Shown one piece after another: positions 1 through 8,287 of a stretch of DNA of 64,000 nucleotides. The position numbers and the translations under genes were made by a program. Below the pieces are notes generated by a model that saw only the letters and a list, made by a program, of their open reading frames with translations, was not told the origin of the DNA and did no database searches. Source of the stretch: JAMXLO01 sp963791495 (lineage in GTDB: Bacteria; Pseudomonadota; Alphaproteobacteria; Acetobacterales; Acetobacteraceae); assembly GCA_963791495.1 (NCBI GenBank), contig CAWBST010000013.1, forward strand, positions 372,001-436,000. Reading direction: 5' to 3'. Every line of letters starts with the position of its first letter. Position 1 is the stretch's first letter.

Positions 1-277
1 CATGAATTGCCGATCCATACCCCGAGGACGAGCGAGGCCCTGCCAGTCCGACAGGGAATCTCAGATTTCTTGCAAGCATCGGCAGCGGTCCGGCGCTTAT
101 GGGGCAGGCACGCCGCGCCCAACCCAAGTCGGCCATCAGCGGCCGTTCAGGTGATCCCCGAAGCGGAAGTCCACGAAGGCCCGACGCCGCCGGCCTGGCG
201 CCCTACGCGGGCATCCGGTCGCCAGGTATCACGGCACCGACGTTGGCTTCCTCAGCCCGCTGCCTCTTCCTGTCTTC
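1..277. other. Window edge, no supported gene
   Basis: I see no reading frame here with recognisable protein features. It is the region downstream of the CmcJ-like gene that ends at 278. A gene running in from outside the window cannot be excluded. Confidence 0.4.
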
Positions 278-1558
278 CTAGAAGAAGACAAAGGCCCGGA
301 CCACGACGTTCTTGCGGCATGGGGCGTCGAGGGGCACGGTCGGGTCGATACAGGCCGTATGGAACGACCAGCGCGAGACGGAGCCGTCGGTCACCGAGTC
401 ATAGCACTTGAGCATCGAGACCTCATTGGGCTTCTGCCGGGGGAACCAGTACCACTCGTGGTCGGGACGGTAGGTGAAGCGGGTGGTCTCGCCGACGCGG
501 TCGTCGTAGATCCGGTAGTTGGTGATGTACGGCTGGTCGGCGAACGACGGCCAGGCACACAGGATGAAGGGGAACTGCTCGACCGTCTCCATCGGCTTGG
601 CGAGATTGATCGACACGAAACGCCGCGACATCTTCGCGTCGGCCTCTTCCTCCGTGTAGTGCTGCTCGCGACCGAAGTTCCGCAGGTTCTTGGTGAGCAG
701 CTCGCGGCAGCGCACGCGACCGCTGTTGTCGTTCAGGTCGTTGTGCACGAGCGTGGCGTAACGGGCGTTCACACCCGGGTTCTTGTTGTCCTGGTCTTCC
801 GTGCGATCCCCCGCGTAGTCCTTGTTGAAGACGTCGTGGTTGTAGACCAGGGCATCGGTCGCGTCCGGGAAGAACTCCAAAAGGAGCTTCTCGATCTCCG
901 GATAGAACACGCGCTCGACTTCCGCCGCATCGTAAAAGTTCGAGCACTTCGACTCGAGGTGCGCCAGCGAGACACCGAGCCGGTCCATGCACTCGGCGCT
1001 GTCGGGCGAGAGGCCCGGGTAGTATTCGCCGATGCGCCGTGCGTCGCGCATCACCTGCGGGAACCACAGATCCCGCCGCCGGTTGTCCTGCTCGTTCTTG
1101 CGCAGGATAGCCGCTACGTCGGCGCGCGCCGGGTCCCGCCAGACAGCGTTGGACGGGACGACGGAGTAGGTCGGCCGTTCGTAGACGGTATACGGCAGCG
1201 GCAGCGCCACGGCGCCTTCCGGGGCCTTGATGGCGTCGCTTCTGCGCATGTAGTCCATGCACTCGTCGGATTTCCGGAACCCGACGCCCCACCTTGTCTG
1301 GATCGGCGCCCCCGGTGGCGCGTTCTTGATCATGTCGGTTACGCGCTGGCCCTCGCCCTCGGCGATTTGGGCGAGCGCGTCCTCGAACGCCTTGGTGGTT
1401 CCCGCATCGCCATGCCGGTCGAACGACATGTAGGACAGGCCGCCGTTCGCCGCGATGGGTGGCGGCTGCCCTTCCGTGCGCTGGAGCGACGGCACATAGG
1501 CTGACGAAGTTCTCTGCGTGTCTGTCGCAACGTTGTTTTCAGCGACGAGCTGGCTCAT
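278..1558 (-). CDS. CmcJ/NvfI-family oxidoreductase (hydroxylase/desaturase-like)
   Basis: A 426-residue protein. It carries the hallmarks of the CmcJ/NvfI/AsaB family: a VHND motif near residue 270, a stretch with SINLAKP and LCAWPSF near 320-340, a WYWFP segment followed by NEVSMLKCYDS near 370-385, and a C-terminal HTACIDP segment. Characterised relatives act in fungal and bacterial secondary metabolism (cephamycin 7-methoxylation, novofumigatonin, gibberellin GA4 desaturation) and are thought to be non-heme iron, 2-oxoglutarate-type enzymes. The N-terminal 90 residues are less conserved. An AGGTG-like ribosome site precedes the ATG at 1558. It lies upstream of the nitrile hydratase operon on the same strand, but the gap is about 130 bases and no shared function is evident. 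The substrate is unknown. Confidence 0.75.
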   Translation of the reverse strand: MSQLVAENNVATDTQRTSSAYVPSLQRTEGQPPPIAANGGLSYMSFDRHGDAGTTKAFEDALAQIAEGEGQRVTDMIKNAPPGAPIQTRWGVGFRKSDECMDYMRRSDAIKAPEGAVALPLPYTVYERPTYSVVPSNAVWRDPARADVAAILRKNEQDNRRRDLWFPQVMRDARRIGEYYPGLSPDSAECMDRLGVSLAHLESKCSNFYDAAEVERVFYPEIEKLLLEFFPDATDALVYNHDVFNKDYAGDRTEDQDNKNPGVNARYATLVHNDLNDNSGRVRCRELLTKNLRNFGREQHYTEEEADAKMSRRFVSINLAKPMETVEQFPFILCAWPSFADQPYITNYRIYDDRVGETTRFTYRPDHEWYWFPRQKPNEVSMLKCYDSVTDGSVSRWSFHTACIDPTVPLDAPCRKNVVVRAFVFF

Positions 1559-1685
1559 GGCGCACCTCCGATTATTTCCACCTCACGGTGGCACACCGCG
1601 CCCGCGTTTTCTAGACCATGGAGCGCCGCGCTCCTTCCAGCTGGAAGATGTCATCGAGACCGCTGAATGTCCGTGCTTGCGACGC

Positions 1686-2099
1686 TCAGGCTTTCAGTTC
1701 GACTGGTTGGCCGTGTGGCGTCGACCGATAGGCCTCGGCCCATGCGTCCTTGCGTCGGTCGAGCGCAGCCATGTCGGTCAGGCCCTTCGCGGTGACCAGG
1801 CCCTCAAGGGCAGCGAGCCAATGATGGTAATACCGCGTTCCGTCGTTGTCGGGTTCCCCACGGTCAACTGCCTGTCGCAGTTCGGCGCCAAGCGCCGCGG
1901 CCCATTCGCTCCAGGAGAAGCAGCCCACGTCGTGCAACCTCATCGCCAGTGCGAACGCCTGCGCCTGCCACGGTTCGGCGAACACCGGGCCGTCCGCATC
2001 CTTGGGCAGCCGAGGCAGTTCCGCGAAGCGGGCCGGTCCGTCTCTCGGCGTCTCAGGCGGGCTCAAGGTAGCTGTCCCAGAGATCGAGATAGACGACAT
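1686..2099 (-). CDS. Nitrile hydratase accessory protein (P14K/activator type)
   Basis: Third gene of the nitrile hydratase operon, about 137 residues from the ATG at 2099. It contains the family pattern of an AFALAMRLHDVGCFSWSEWA block followed by a YYHHWLAALEGLV block. The second block resembles the beta-subunit N-terminal domain (YYEKWLAALTEL), as known for these activators, which are beta-subunit homologues that deliver cobalt into the alpha subunit. The ATG at 2099 lies 47 bases inside nthB and has GGAGG 12 bases upstream. A TTG near 2067 is an alternative start without a clear ribosome site. Expression is expected to be coupled to nthB. Confidence 0.8.
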   Translation of the reverse strand: MSSISISGTATLSPPETPRDGPARFAELPRLPKDADGPVFAEPWQAQAFALAMRLHDVGCFSWSEWAAALGAELRQAVDRGEPDNDGTRYYHHWLAALEGLVTAKGLTDMAALDRRKDAWAEAYRSTPHGQPVELKA

Positions 2100-2712
2100 C
2101 GCGTGAGCTGGCCTCCTCGCCCCACAACTCGCGTGCGGTGAAGCGCACCGAATAGAGATGCTGCGGATCCTCCCCCAAATTCCGCGCGTTGGAATCGGGA
2201 AAGACGTGCGCGCCATGGCCGCGCTCGATGGTGCCAGCCCTGCCGCGTACATAACGCGGCAGCCGCGTGTGGGACGTCGGATTGATGTTGCGCGCCCGCA
2301 CGCTATCGCCGGGATGGAAGCGCGCCGGTGCGGGTTCCGGCCGCGACATCGACGTGTTCCGGGTGAACACGCCGGCGACCTGTTCAGCGCTCAGCGCCGG
2401 CGTTTGCTTCGGCGAGCCTGGCTCCGGCCGGCCGCTCTTGAGTTCCGCGGCGCTGATCAGGCCAACCTTGACCGACAGTTCCGTCAGCGCGGCCAGCCAT
2501 TTCTCGTAGTAGCTCATCCGGAGATAGTCCGGACCGGGGATCTGCTCGATCTGCTGTCGGAACGCATCGGTGCTCCACCGCCGCCACGCTCCGACCGCTC
2601 GCGGCAGCCCGGACATGCGCGCCTCCCAGCCCGCATGGAACACCGGCTCATTTGGCTCGTAAGGGATCGCACCGAGACCATGCATCCCGCCCATGTCGTG
2701 CACGCCGTTCAT
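2053..2712 (-). CDS. nthB: Nitrile hydratase beta subunit
   Basis: 219 residues beginning MNGVHDMGGMHG, the classic start of the beta subunit. An N-terminal helical domain (residues 1-100, containing YYEKWLAALTEL) is followed by the C-terminal SH3-like barrel (FHPGDSVRARN, TRLPRYVRGRAGTI, YSVRFTARELWGE). Together with NthA it forms the enzyme that hydrates nitriles to amides in the cytoplasm. The start codon overlaps the nthA stop by four bases (ATGA, 2709-2712), so the two chains should be made in equal amounts. Length and motifs match the family closely. Confidence 0.95.
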   Translation of the reverse strand: MNGVHDMGGMHGLGAIPYEPNEPVFHAGWEARMSGLPRAVGAWRRWSTDAFRQQIEQIPGPDYLRMSYYEKWLAALTELSVKVGLISAAELKSGRPEPGSPKQTPALSAEQVAGVFTRNTSMSRPEPAPARFHPGDSVRARNINPTSHTRLPRYVRGRAGTIERGHGAHVFPDSNARNLGEDPQHLYSVRFTARELWGEEASSRDVVYLDLWDSYLEPA

Positions 2713-3341
2713 GCGCGTGCCTCCGCCGGACGCGCATGAGCCACGCCGATCATGGCATCGCGGGTGACCAACGCCGCGAGTTCCGCTTCGCTCATGCGAT
2801 CGCTGCCGGCGGGACGCTGCGGCATCACAAGGTATCGCACCTCGGCGGTCGAGTCCCACACGCGTATCTCGACATCGTCGGACAGATCGAGACCCAGTTC
2901 GCGCAGCACGCCGCGCGGATCGATCACCGCGCGCGATCTGTAGGGTGCCGACTTGTACCACACCGGAGGCAGTCCCAGGACCGGCACTGGATAACATGAG
3001 CACAGTGTGCAGACGACGAGGTTGTGCACGGTCGGCGTGTTCTCGACCACGATCATGTGGCCGCCCTGTGGTCCGGCAAAGCCGAGTTCGCCGATCGCCG
3101 CGGTTCCGTCCGCCATCAGCCGCGCCTTGTAGTCGGGATCGACCCAGGCACGGGCTATCACCTGCGCCCCATTATGCGGTCCCACCTTGTGCTCGTAGGT
3201 CTCGATGATCGCATCGAGCGCGGCCGGATCGACCAGCCCCTTCTCGACCAGCAGCAACTCCAGCGCCTTGACCCGAAGCGCCACGTCACTCGGCATGTCG
3301 TCGTCGTGATGGTGATGGTCCGGCTGATCGGTGTGTTGCAT
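2709..3341 (-). CDS. nthA: Nitrile hydratase alpha subunit, cobalt type
   Basis: 210 residues. The metal-binding claw reads VCTLCSCY at residues 109-116. The three cysteines (110, 113, 115) and Ser114 bind the metal. Thr after the first Cys and Tyr after the last are the cobalt signature; iron enzymes have VCSLCSCT. Two of the cysteines are normally oxidised to sulfinate and sulfenate. The N-terminus carries a run of four His and several Asp (residues 8-14), an unusual extension that might bind metal. GGAGGT sits seven bases before the chosen ATG at 3341; a longer frame upstream lacks family similarity. It is divergent from the cobalt transporter genes, which fits the metal requirement. Confidence 0.96.
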   Translation of the reverse strand: MQHTDQPDHHHHDDDMPSDVALRVKALELLLVEKGLVDPAALDAIIETYEHKVGPHNGAQVIARAWVDPDYKARLMADGTAAIGELGFAGPQGGHMIVVENTPTVHNLVVCTLCSCYPVPVLGLPPVWYKSAPYRSRAVIDPRGVLRELGLDLSDDVEIRVWDSTAEVRYLVMPQRPAGSDRMSEAELAALVTRDAMIGVAHARPAEARA

Positions 3342-3457
3342 CGAAGACCTCCACGCACGCATCCGAGGCGAAGGATAGACCCGGACCCAAGCTGGTCGGA
3401 AGATGCAAGCCGGTCTAGAAGCCTGACGAAACTGCCCGACGACCAAGGAGATATGCC

Positions 3458-3652
3458 ATGGCCGCGACGTTGCCCGCGCCTGCCGCGACCCTCGACGAAG
3501 CGCTCATTCGCAAGACCAGCCTTGCTGTCCCGGCGAGCCTCGCCGTCCTGTTGGGTTCTCTGATCATCGGCATAGCCGGGTTCTCGCATCTCGACGTCGT
3601 CCACAACGCCGCCCACGATACCCGCCATTCAGCCGGATTCCCCTGTCACTGA
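3458..3652 (+). CDS. cbtB: CbtB-type cobalt transporter small subunit
   Basis: 64 residues with one membrane helix (about residues 24-42) and a C-terminal His-rich tail. The tail pattern H..HD.RH..GFPCH is diagnostic for CbtB, where the His/Cys residues are thought to bind cobalt. AAGGAG precedes the ATG. It is 15 bases upstream of cbtA. Elsewhere cbtAB is usually controlled by a B12 riboswitch; here it is divergent from a cobalt-type nitrile hydratase, suggesting cobalt is imported for that enzyme. Confidence 0.88.
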   Translation: MAATLPAPAATLDEALIRKTSLAVPASLAVLLGSLIIGIAGFSHLDVVHNAAHDTRHSAGFPCH

Positions 3653-3666
3653 TAGCAGCGCCAGCG

Positions 3667-4344
3667 ATGGCCGTGTTCCGGTCGATTGTGTTCTCGGCGG
3701 CACTGGCCGGGCTCATCGTTGGCATCTTCGTCACCTTCGCCCAGCGTGTCGCCACCGTGCCGCTGATCATGCAGGCGGAGGTATACGAACGGCAGGCCGA
3801 GGCCGCCGATCACCAGCACACGACGACCGATCAAGCGTGGCAGCCCGCCGAGGGGTTCGAGCGCAACGCCTATACCGCGCTGTTCAACGTCGTGGACTGG
3901 ATCGGTTTCGGCCTGCTGCTCAATGGTGTGGTTGTGCTGCTGCGCCGCCCGGTGACGTGGCGCGAAGGATTCCTCTGGGGTCTCGGCGCCTTCCTTGTCT
4001 TCGTCATTGCGCCGGGACTTGGCCTGCCGCCTGAACTCCCCGGGATTCCCGCGGCCCCACTGCTGCAGCGTCAGATGTGGTGGGCAGCGACTGTCCTGGC
4101 GACCGCCGCAGGGCTGTGCCTGATCGTCTTCCGCCGCTCTCCCATCGCCGCTGCCATCGCAATCCTGGCCATCGCAGCGCCACACCTGGTCGGAGCACCT
4201 CGGCTCGATCATGTCGAGACCAACATCCCGGAGTTGCTCTCCCGCCAGTTCATTGTCGCGGTCACCATCACGGCGCTGCCCTGCTGGGCGTTGCTCGGCG
4301 GTCTGACAGGTCACTTCTATCGCAGATTCAGCGAACCTGCCTGA
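3667..4344 (+). CDS. cbtA: CbtA-family cobalt transporter
   Basis: 225 residues with about five to six membrane helices (residues 5-25, 75-95, 103-123, 140-160, 163-180 and 198-215). It starts with the AALAGLIVGIFVTFAQ helix typical of CbtA. The loop at residues 35-60 contains HQH and acidic residues that could bind metal. It pairs with cbtB as a predicted secondary cobalt uptake system in the inner membrane. Its position opposite nthA supports cobalt supply for nitrile hydratase. Family assignment rests on the pairing with CbtB and the N-terminal helix. Confidence 0.85.
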   Translation: MAVFRSIVFSAALAGLIVGIFVTFAQRVATVPLIMQAEVYERQAEAADHQHTTTDQAWQPAEGFERNAYTALFNVVDWIGFGLLLNGVVVLLRRPVTWREGFLWGLGAFLVFVIAPGLGLPPELPGIPAAPLLQRQMWWAATVLATAAGLCLIVFRRSPIAAAIAILAIAAPHLVGAPRLDHVETNIPELLSRQFIVAVTITALPCWALLGGLTGHFYRRFSEPA

Positions 4345-4502
4345 GCACTGCCGGCCGCAACGGCTCGGTTTCCCATGCGGCTTGCGCGAATCCGATGCGC
4401 ATCACGAGCATGTCAGGTTCGCATCGGCGGCAGTCGTGCTTAGGCTGCGGCATCGACTGACCGTCCGGCCACACGACCCGTTGCCACCAGAGGGGAGCGG
4501 CC

Positions 4503-5297
4503 ATGACAACGCAGCAGCCGAGAGCCAAGGCCGCGGTCCGGTCGTCGCTCGCCCAGAAGCTGGCCCAGTTCGTCACGCTCTCCCCCGCCGAGGCCGAGGT
4601 CCTGGAGGACCTGCAGTCGACCACCCGTGTGGTCCGGCACAGCCGGGAGATCATCAGCCAGGGACGGCGATACGACGCGCTGCTGGTGATGGTCGAGGGT
4701 ATCGCAGTCCGCTACCGCATCCTCCGCGACGGCCGGCGCCAGGTGCTGAACATCGCATTGCCTGGGGATCTGGTCGGATTCCCTGCCTGCTTCTTCGAAA
4801 GCGCGCCCTACGCGATCAGCGCGCTGACCGAGACCGTGCTGGGCTGCATCCCCTTCCGGGCGCTTGCCTGCCTGTTCGAAAGGCACCCACGCCTTGCGAC
4901 CGCGCTGTTCTGGTCATTCTCCGCCGAGACGGCTGTCTACATTGAACACCTGACCGACGTCGGCCGGCGAACGGCACTCGAGCGCGTCGCCCACTTCCTG
5001 CTCGAACTGATGGTCCGGTTCCAGAGCATCGGACTAGGCGACGCGCGTTCGTTTCCCATGCCGCTGACCCAGGAACTGCTCGCCGACGCACTGGGTCTGA
5101 GCGTTCCACACGTCAACCGCACGCTGCGGCAATTGCGCGACGACGACCTCGTCCGCATCGAGGCGCATCGGGTGATCGTGAATGACGTCGAGGCCCTCTC
5201 GGCGCTGGCCGACTTCGACAAGTCGTACCTCGGGCGCCTGCGCCCGCTCGATCTGTTCGATGCCGTCGGCGCCGGCGGGGTTGCCGCGCTGCAGTAG
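4503..5297 (+). CDS. Crp/Fnr-family transcription regulator
   Basis: 264 residues: an N-terminal cyclic-nucleotide-type beta barrel (about 20-140) and a C-terminal winged helix with the recognition segment LTQELLADALGLSVPHVNRTLRQL (about 190-215). There is no cluster of four cysteines as in Fnr, and the residues that contact cAMP are not obviously present, so the ligand is unknown. It resembles the abundant alphaproteobacterial Crp-like regulators. It follows cbtA in the same direction by 158 bases and could regulate the divergent nth/cbt genes, but nothing in the sequence proves this. Confidence 0.88.
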   Translation: MTTQQPRAKAAVRSSLAQKLAQFVTLSPAEAEVLEDLQSTTRVVRHSREIISQGRRYDALLVMVEGIAVRYRILRDGRRQVLNIALPGDLVGFPACFFESAPYAISALTETVLGCIPFRALACLFERHPRLATALFWSFSAETAVYIEHLTDVGRRTALERVAHFLLELMVRFQSIGLGDARSFPMPLTQELLADALGLSVPHVNRTLRQLRDDDLVRIEAHRVIVNDVEALSALADFDKSYLGRLRPLDLFDAVGAGGVAALQ

Positions 5298-5307
5298 CCC
5301 GGCCTGT

Positions 5308-5472
5308 TCAGAGCAACGCCCGCATCGCGACGTAGCAGGTCAGGTTCAGTCCCGCGAGCGCGATCACCAGCGCCAGCAGGTAAGGATCGAGCTTGTAACA
5401 CAGACGCTCGGCACGCCGAACGAGCCGCGCCGCCAGGTGATGTCCACGCGGCGACAACTGGCGCCGCATCAT
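5308..5472 (-). CDS. Small membrane protein downstream of the MFS fragment
   Basis: 54 residues starting MMRRQLSP at an ATGATG that overlaps the MFS stop codon (5469-5472). The N-terminal half is rich in Arg and His; residues 30-54 form one hydrophobic helix. The overlap suggests translational coupling to the carrier gene. No family is recognised. It ends 10 bases from the convergent Crp-type gene. Since the carrier is truncated, this peptide may also be a relic. Confidence 0.45.
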   Translation of the reverse strand: MMRRQLSPRGHHLAARLVRRAERLCYKLDPYLLALVIALAGLNLTCYVAMRALL

Positions 5473-6443
5473 GACGGTGAGGCCGTCCGGCGGTCTCCGG
5501 CCACCGCGACCGTCGCGGGCACGGCCAGCGACGCATCGATGTCCTCGAATGTGCGGCCCCTCGTCTCGAACCCAAGCAGCCAGAACGCGACCGCGGCCAG
5601 GCCGTACCAGAATGCGAGATAGAGCAGGGCCGGGACGATGGCCGCGATCGTCGCCTGCGGGTGGACATAGTTCGACGTGCCGACGATCAGCGCCAGCCCG
5701 AGCGGGCCAATGACCTTGCCGATGTTGCCGGTGCCATAGCCGACACCCATGCCGCTGGCCCGCAGGTGCGCCGGCCAGATCTCGGCCGTGTAGGGTCCGA
5801 TGATCGCGTAGCTGGCGTCGCCGAAGAAGCGCTGCGCGACGATCAACAGGTAGAACAGCGACACACCACCGACGAAGACGCTGTGCAGGTACCCCGCAAG
5901 TGCCATCAGCCCGGCGGCCGCGCAGCCGATGATGATGCCGCACGGACGCCGTCCCAACGCATCCGACAGATAGGAGAAGGTGAGCCGTCCGAGAAAGCCG
6001 GCGAGGCTCACCCAGATCATCAGGCCGGCCGCCTCCGCCGGGCTGACGTTGAGGATCAGCACAAACAGAGTGGTCGCCCATAGCAGCAGGCCGTTGCCCC
6101 CGGTCTGGCTGAGGTTGACCAGGATCGACAGCGCGACGCTGCGAGGATGCTGGAACACCTCGCGCCAGTTCGTCTGCCGCATCGCCGGCACGGTACTCGG
6201 CAGCTCGATGGTTTCAGGGTCGACCTTGAGGGTCCACGCCAGCGAGTCACGTGCCTCCTTGATCCGCCCACGCTGCAGCAGCCATCGCGGTGACTCCGGA
6301 ACCCACGCGCGGATCAGCAGCGTCAGCAGCGCCGGCAGAAGTCCCACCACGAACAGGCCGCGCCAGCCGATGTAAGGCGTCAGGAAACGCCCGAGCAGCG
6401 CACCCAGCGTCAGCCCGAGCGGCAGGCAGGAAGTGACCAGCCC
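5469..6443 (-). pseudogene. MFS transporter, 5' end missing
   Basis: The frame encodes about 325 residues of a major facilitator protein of the aromatic acid/sugar type. It begins inside the N-terminal half (GLVTSCLPLGLTLGALLGRF) and contains the family motifs WRGLFVVGLLPALL, VPESPRWLLQRGR, a second-half DALGRR loop and the C-terminal helices up to FETRGRTFEDID. Intact members have about 430-460 residues, so roughly the first 100-110 (helices 1-3 and the first DRxGRR loop) are absent. Just upstream, at about 6440, the sequence switches to an unrelated gene fragment in another frame. This is best read as a deletion junction, and the carrier is unlikely to work. Confidence 0.75.
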
Positions 6444-6715
6444 GCATAAGTTGGATCGCGTACCAGTTCCACCCGGCCGTTGCCCTGCCAGTCTACATCG
6501 ATGGCAGTCTGGTAGCCTGCTGCGGTCTGCGCCAGAGGCAACCAAAGTTGTGCTTGGCCCGACGAATTCTGTAGTGTGATCGTGGTCGTGATTTCAAATC
6601 GCCGTCATACAAAGGCTCGATTGGGCTCCGCAGCTTGAGCAGAATTGGTCTTCGAGCCCAACGGGCCAATTACCGGAACGACAGCGGTGGCGGCGATGAA
6701 TGTCCGACGGTTCAT
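6441..6715 (-). pseudogene. Tat-exported transglutaminase-like protein, 5' fragment with in-frame stop
   Basis: From the ATG at 6715 (GGAGG seven bases upstream) the frame reads a twin-arginine signal, MNRRTFIAATAVVPVIGPL, then an Ala-rich cleavage region. A TGA follows at about codon 37. Beyond it the same frame continues RRFEITTTITLQNSSGQAQLWLPL and then a W-rich strand, which resembles the mature N-terminus of exported transglutaminase-like proteins. The fragment stops at the junction with the MFS gene near 6440. The stop probably arose from a TGG codon. Truncation plus the stop indicates real decay; family assignment is moderate. Confidence 0.5.
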
Positions 6716-7253
6716 TGCGGTCCTCCCTCGCCCTTGACATCCGCTTTGGCTATTCAAGTCCGCGCTCGGGCCGAACGTCAACGATACGGTTTTGTGGGAC
6801 TCTCCGCCTTTGAGGTGTTCTCTTCCGATGGAGATCGGGCACCAGCATAGGACATCTTGCCGACGCCTATTGCTCGTCCAGCAAGCCGACCAGGTCCGAC
6901 AAGGATCTTTCCGTGTAACGCGCGGCCGTCGCCGCTACGATGTCGAATTCCTGTCGCGCATCGGGTGCGCCACGCGTCGAACGGCGAACATCTCGACCGC
7001 AATTGCGGCGGCATCCGGATCATATGGGATCGGAGCCTTGGGCACGTTCGCGCGGTAGCTCTTCGGACGGCCGGAAACCTTTGCCGGCACCGCGTTGATC
7101 AGCGGCAAGTAGGAGCCGACACCGGGGGAATCCGCCGGCTGCATCGTATCATCACACATGACGCGCGTGGGATCGGATCATGCGATGAGAACGTGGCCAT
7201 CGACGGCGCGGCTTGTGCTCGGTTCGCACATGGGCGGCCATGACAGGCCGCGC
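6716..7253. other. 538-base region, no firm gene
   Basis: No convincing gene. A 74-codon minus-strand frame (7159 down to 6935) contains a stretch from LPLINAVPAKVSGRPKSY to PYDPDAAAIAVEMFA that looks more protein-like than its surroundings and may be the remnant of a lost gene. I could not place it in a family. The region lies between the deletion scar at 6440 and the sigma-factor operon, so it may be part of the same decayed tract. Confidence 0.3.
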
Positions 7254-7835
7254 ATGAACCGGCCGCGAGACTACGCGGATGCGTCCGATGCCATGCTCCT
7301 CTCGTGGTCGGCGAGTGGTGACGGAAGGGCCTTCGACCAGATGGTCATCCGATACGGACCCTTTGCGTTGCGCATCGCGCTGCGCCTCATCCCTGATCCG
7401 CCGGTCGCCGAGGACGTGGCGCAGGAGGCGATGATGCGTGCCTGGTCGCAGGTGCGGCACTTCGATCCGCGCCGCGCCAGCTTCACGACATGGCTCTACC
7501 GGATCGTCGTGAACCTGTGCATCGACCACCGGCGCCGGGTTCAGCCTGAACCGATCCCCGACGACTTCGATCCGGCCGATCCCGCGGCCGGTGCCGACGA
7601 AATCATGGAAATCACCGAACGTCGCATCGCTCTGAGGATGGCGCTCAAGGATCTGCCGGTGCGGCAGCGCGCGGCGATGACGCTGGTCTATCAGGAGGGC
7701 ATGTCCGGTGCCGAGGCCGCTCGCGTTCTCGGGCTGTCGGCCAAGGCCGTGGAGCGGCTCCTCGCGCGTGCCCGCATTTGCCTGCGCGAACGTCTGCTGC
7801 CGGAACACGATTTCATGGAGACCTGGAAATGCTGA
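7254..7835 (+). CDS. ECF-type RNA polymerase sigma factor
   Basis: About 193 residues. Region 2 is seen as DAMLLSWSASGDGRAFDQMV followed by VAEDVAQEAMMRAWSQV. Region 4 is LPVRQRAAMTLVYQEGMSGAEAARVLGLSAKAVERLLARAR, a typical helix-turn-helix. The start is uncertain: ATG codons at 7158, 7230 and 7254 are all in frame, and 7254 best matches family length. It overlaps the next gene by seven bases. Order (sigma, membrane anti-sigma, periplasmic sensor) matches metal- or stress-responsive ECF systems such as CnrH/Y/X. Confidence 0.88.
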   Translation: MNRPRDYADASDAMLLSWSASGDGRAFDQMVIRYGPFALRIALRLIPDPPVAEDVAQEAMMRAWSQVRHFDPRRASFTTWLYRIVVNLCIDHRRRVQPEPIPDDFDPADPAAGADEIMEITERRIALRMALKDLPVRQRAAMTLVYQEGMSGAEAARVLGLSAKAVERLLARARICLRERLLPEHDFMETWKC

Positions 7836-8287
7836 CGCTCAGACGGTTCAGGACGATGGCCGACAGTTACGGGGCGGATCTGCTGCGCTGGCCGGATGGT
7901 GCGCGCGCCGAGGCGCAGGCGCTCCTGAATGCTTCGCCGGCGGCACGCGCGCTTCTCGATGAGGCACGGACGCTCGATCACGCGATCGAAGCGGCCGGCG
8001 CCAGCGAAGATGCCGTGCTTTGGGAGCCTGACGGGCAGGACGCGGCAATGGCGAGGCTGCGGTCCGGTGTCGAGGCCCGGATCGCCGCATCGGCAGAGCG
8101 CCGGCCAACCTTTCGGCGCTCCGGTTGGGCGCACGCGCTGCACACTCGCCGGGTAGGGATGGCAACCGGCGGGGGGTTCGCCATCGCGGCCGGACTGTTG
8201 ATCGGCGCTATGTACACATCGGATCCCGCAACGGACAGCGTGCTGACGCTTCTGCAGCCGGCGCCGATCCATGTCTGGGCCGATTGA
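7829..8287 (+). CDS. Putative membrane anti-sigma factor
   Basis: 152 residues from the ATG at 7829, which overlaps the sigma-factor stop. The N-terminal part is a soluble, Ala-rich helical region with the segment SYGADLLRWPDGARAEAQALL, a pattern common in proteins encoded directly after alphaproteobacterial ECF sigma genes. One membrane helix lies near residues 112-130 and a short periplasmic tail follows. No zinc-binding HxxxCxxC motif is present. Role as anti-sigma is inferred from position and topology. Confidence 0.65.
   Translation: MLTLRRFRTMADSYGADLLRWPDGARAEAQALLNASPAARALLDEARTLDHAIEAAGASEDAVLWEPDGQDAAMARLRSGVEARIAASAERRPTFRRSGWAHALHTRRVGMATGGGFAIAAGLLIGAMYTSDPATDSVLTLLQPAPIHVWAD

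Noticed and set aside
359..1504. Long plus-strand frame opposite the CmcJ-type gene
   Set aside because: It has no protein family features; it is the mirror of a real high-GC gene.
3342..3457. Possible B12 riboswitch before cbtB
   Set aside because: The gap is only 116 bases and must also hold the nthA promoter. I see no clear B12-box-type sequence, so it is not listed.
6595..6610. Selenocysteine or stop read-through at the TGA in the Tat fragment
   Set aside because: The gene is cut off 160 bases later at a junction, and no selenocysteine element was visible. Decay is the simpler reading.
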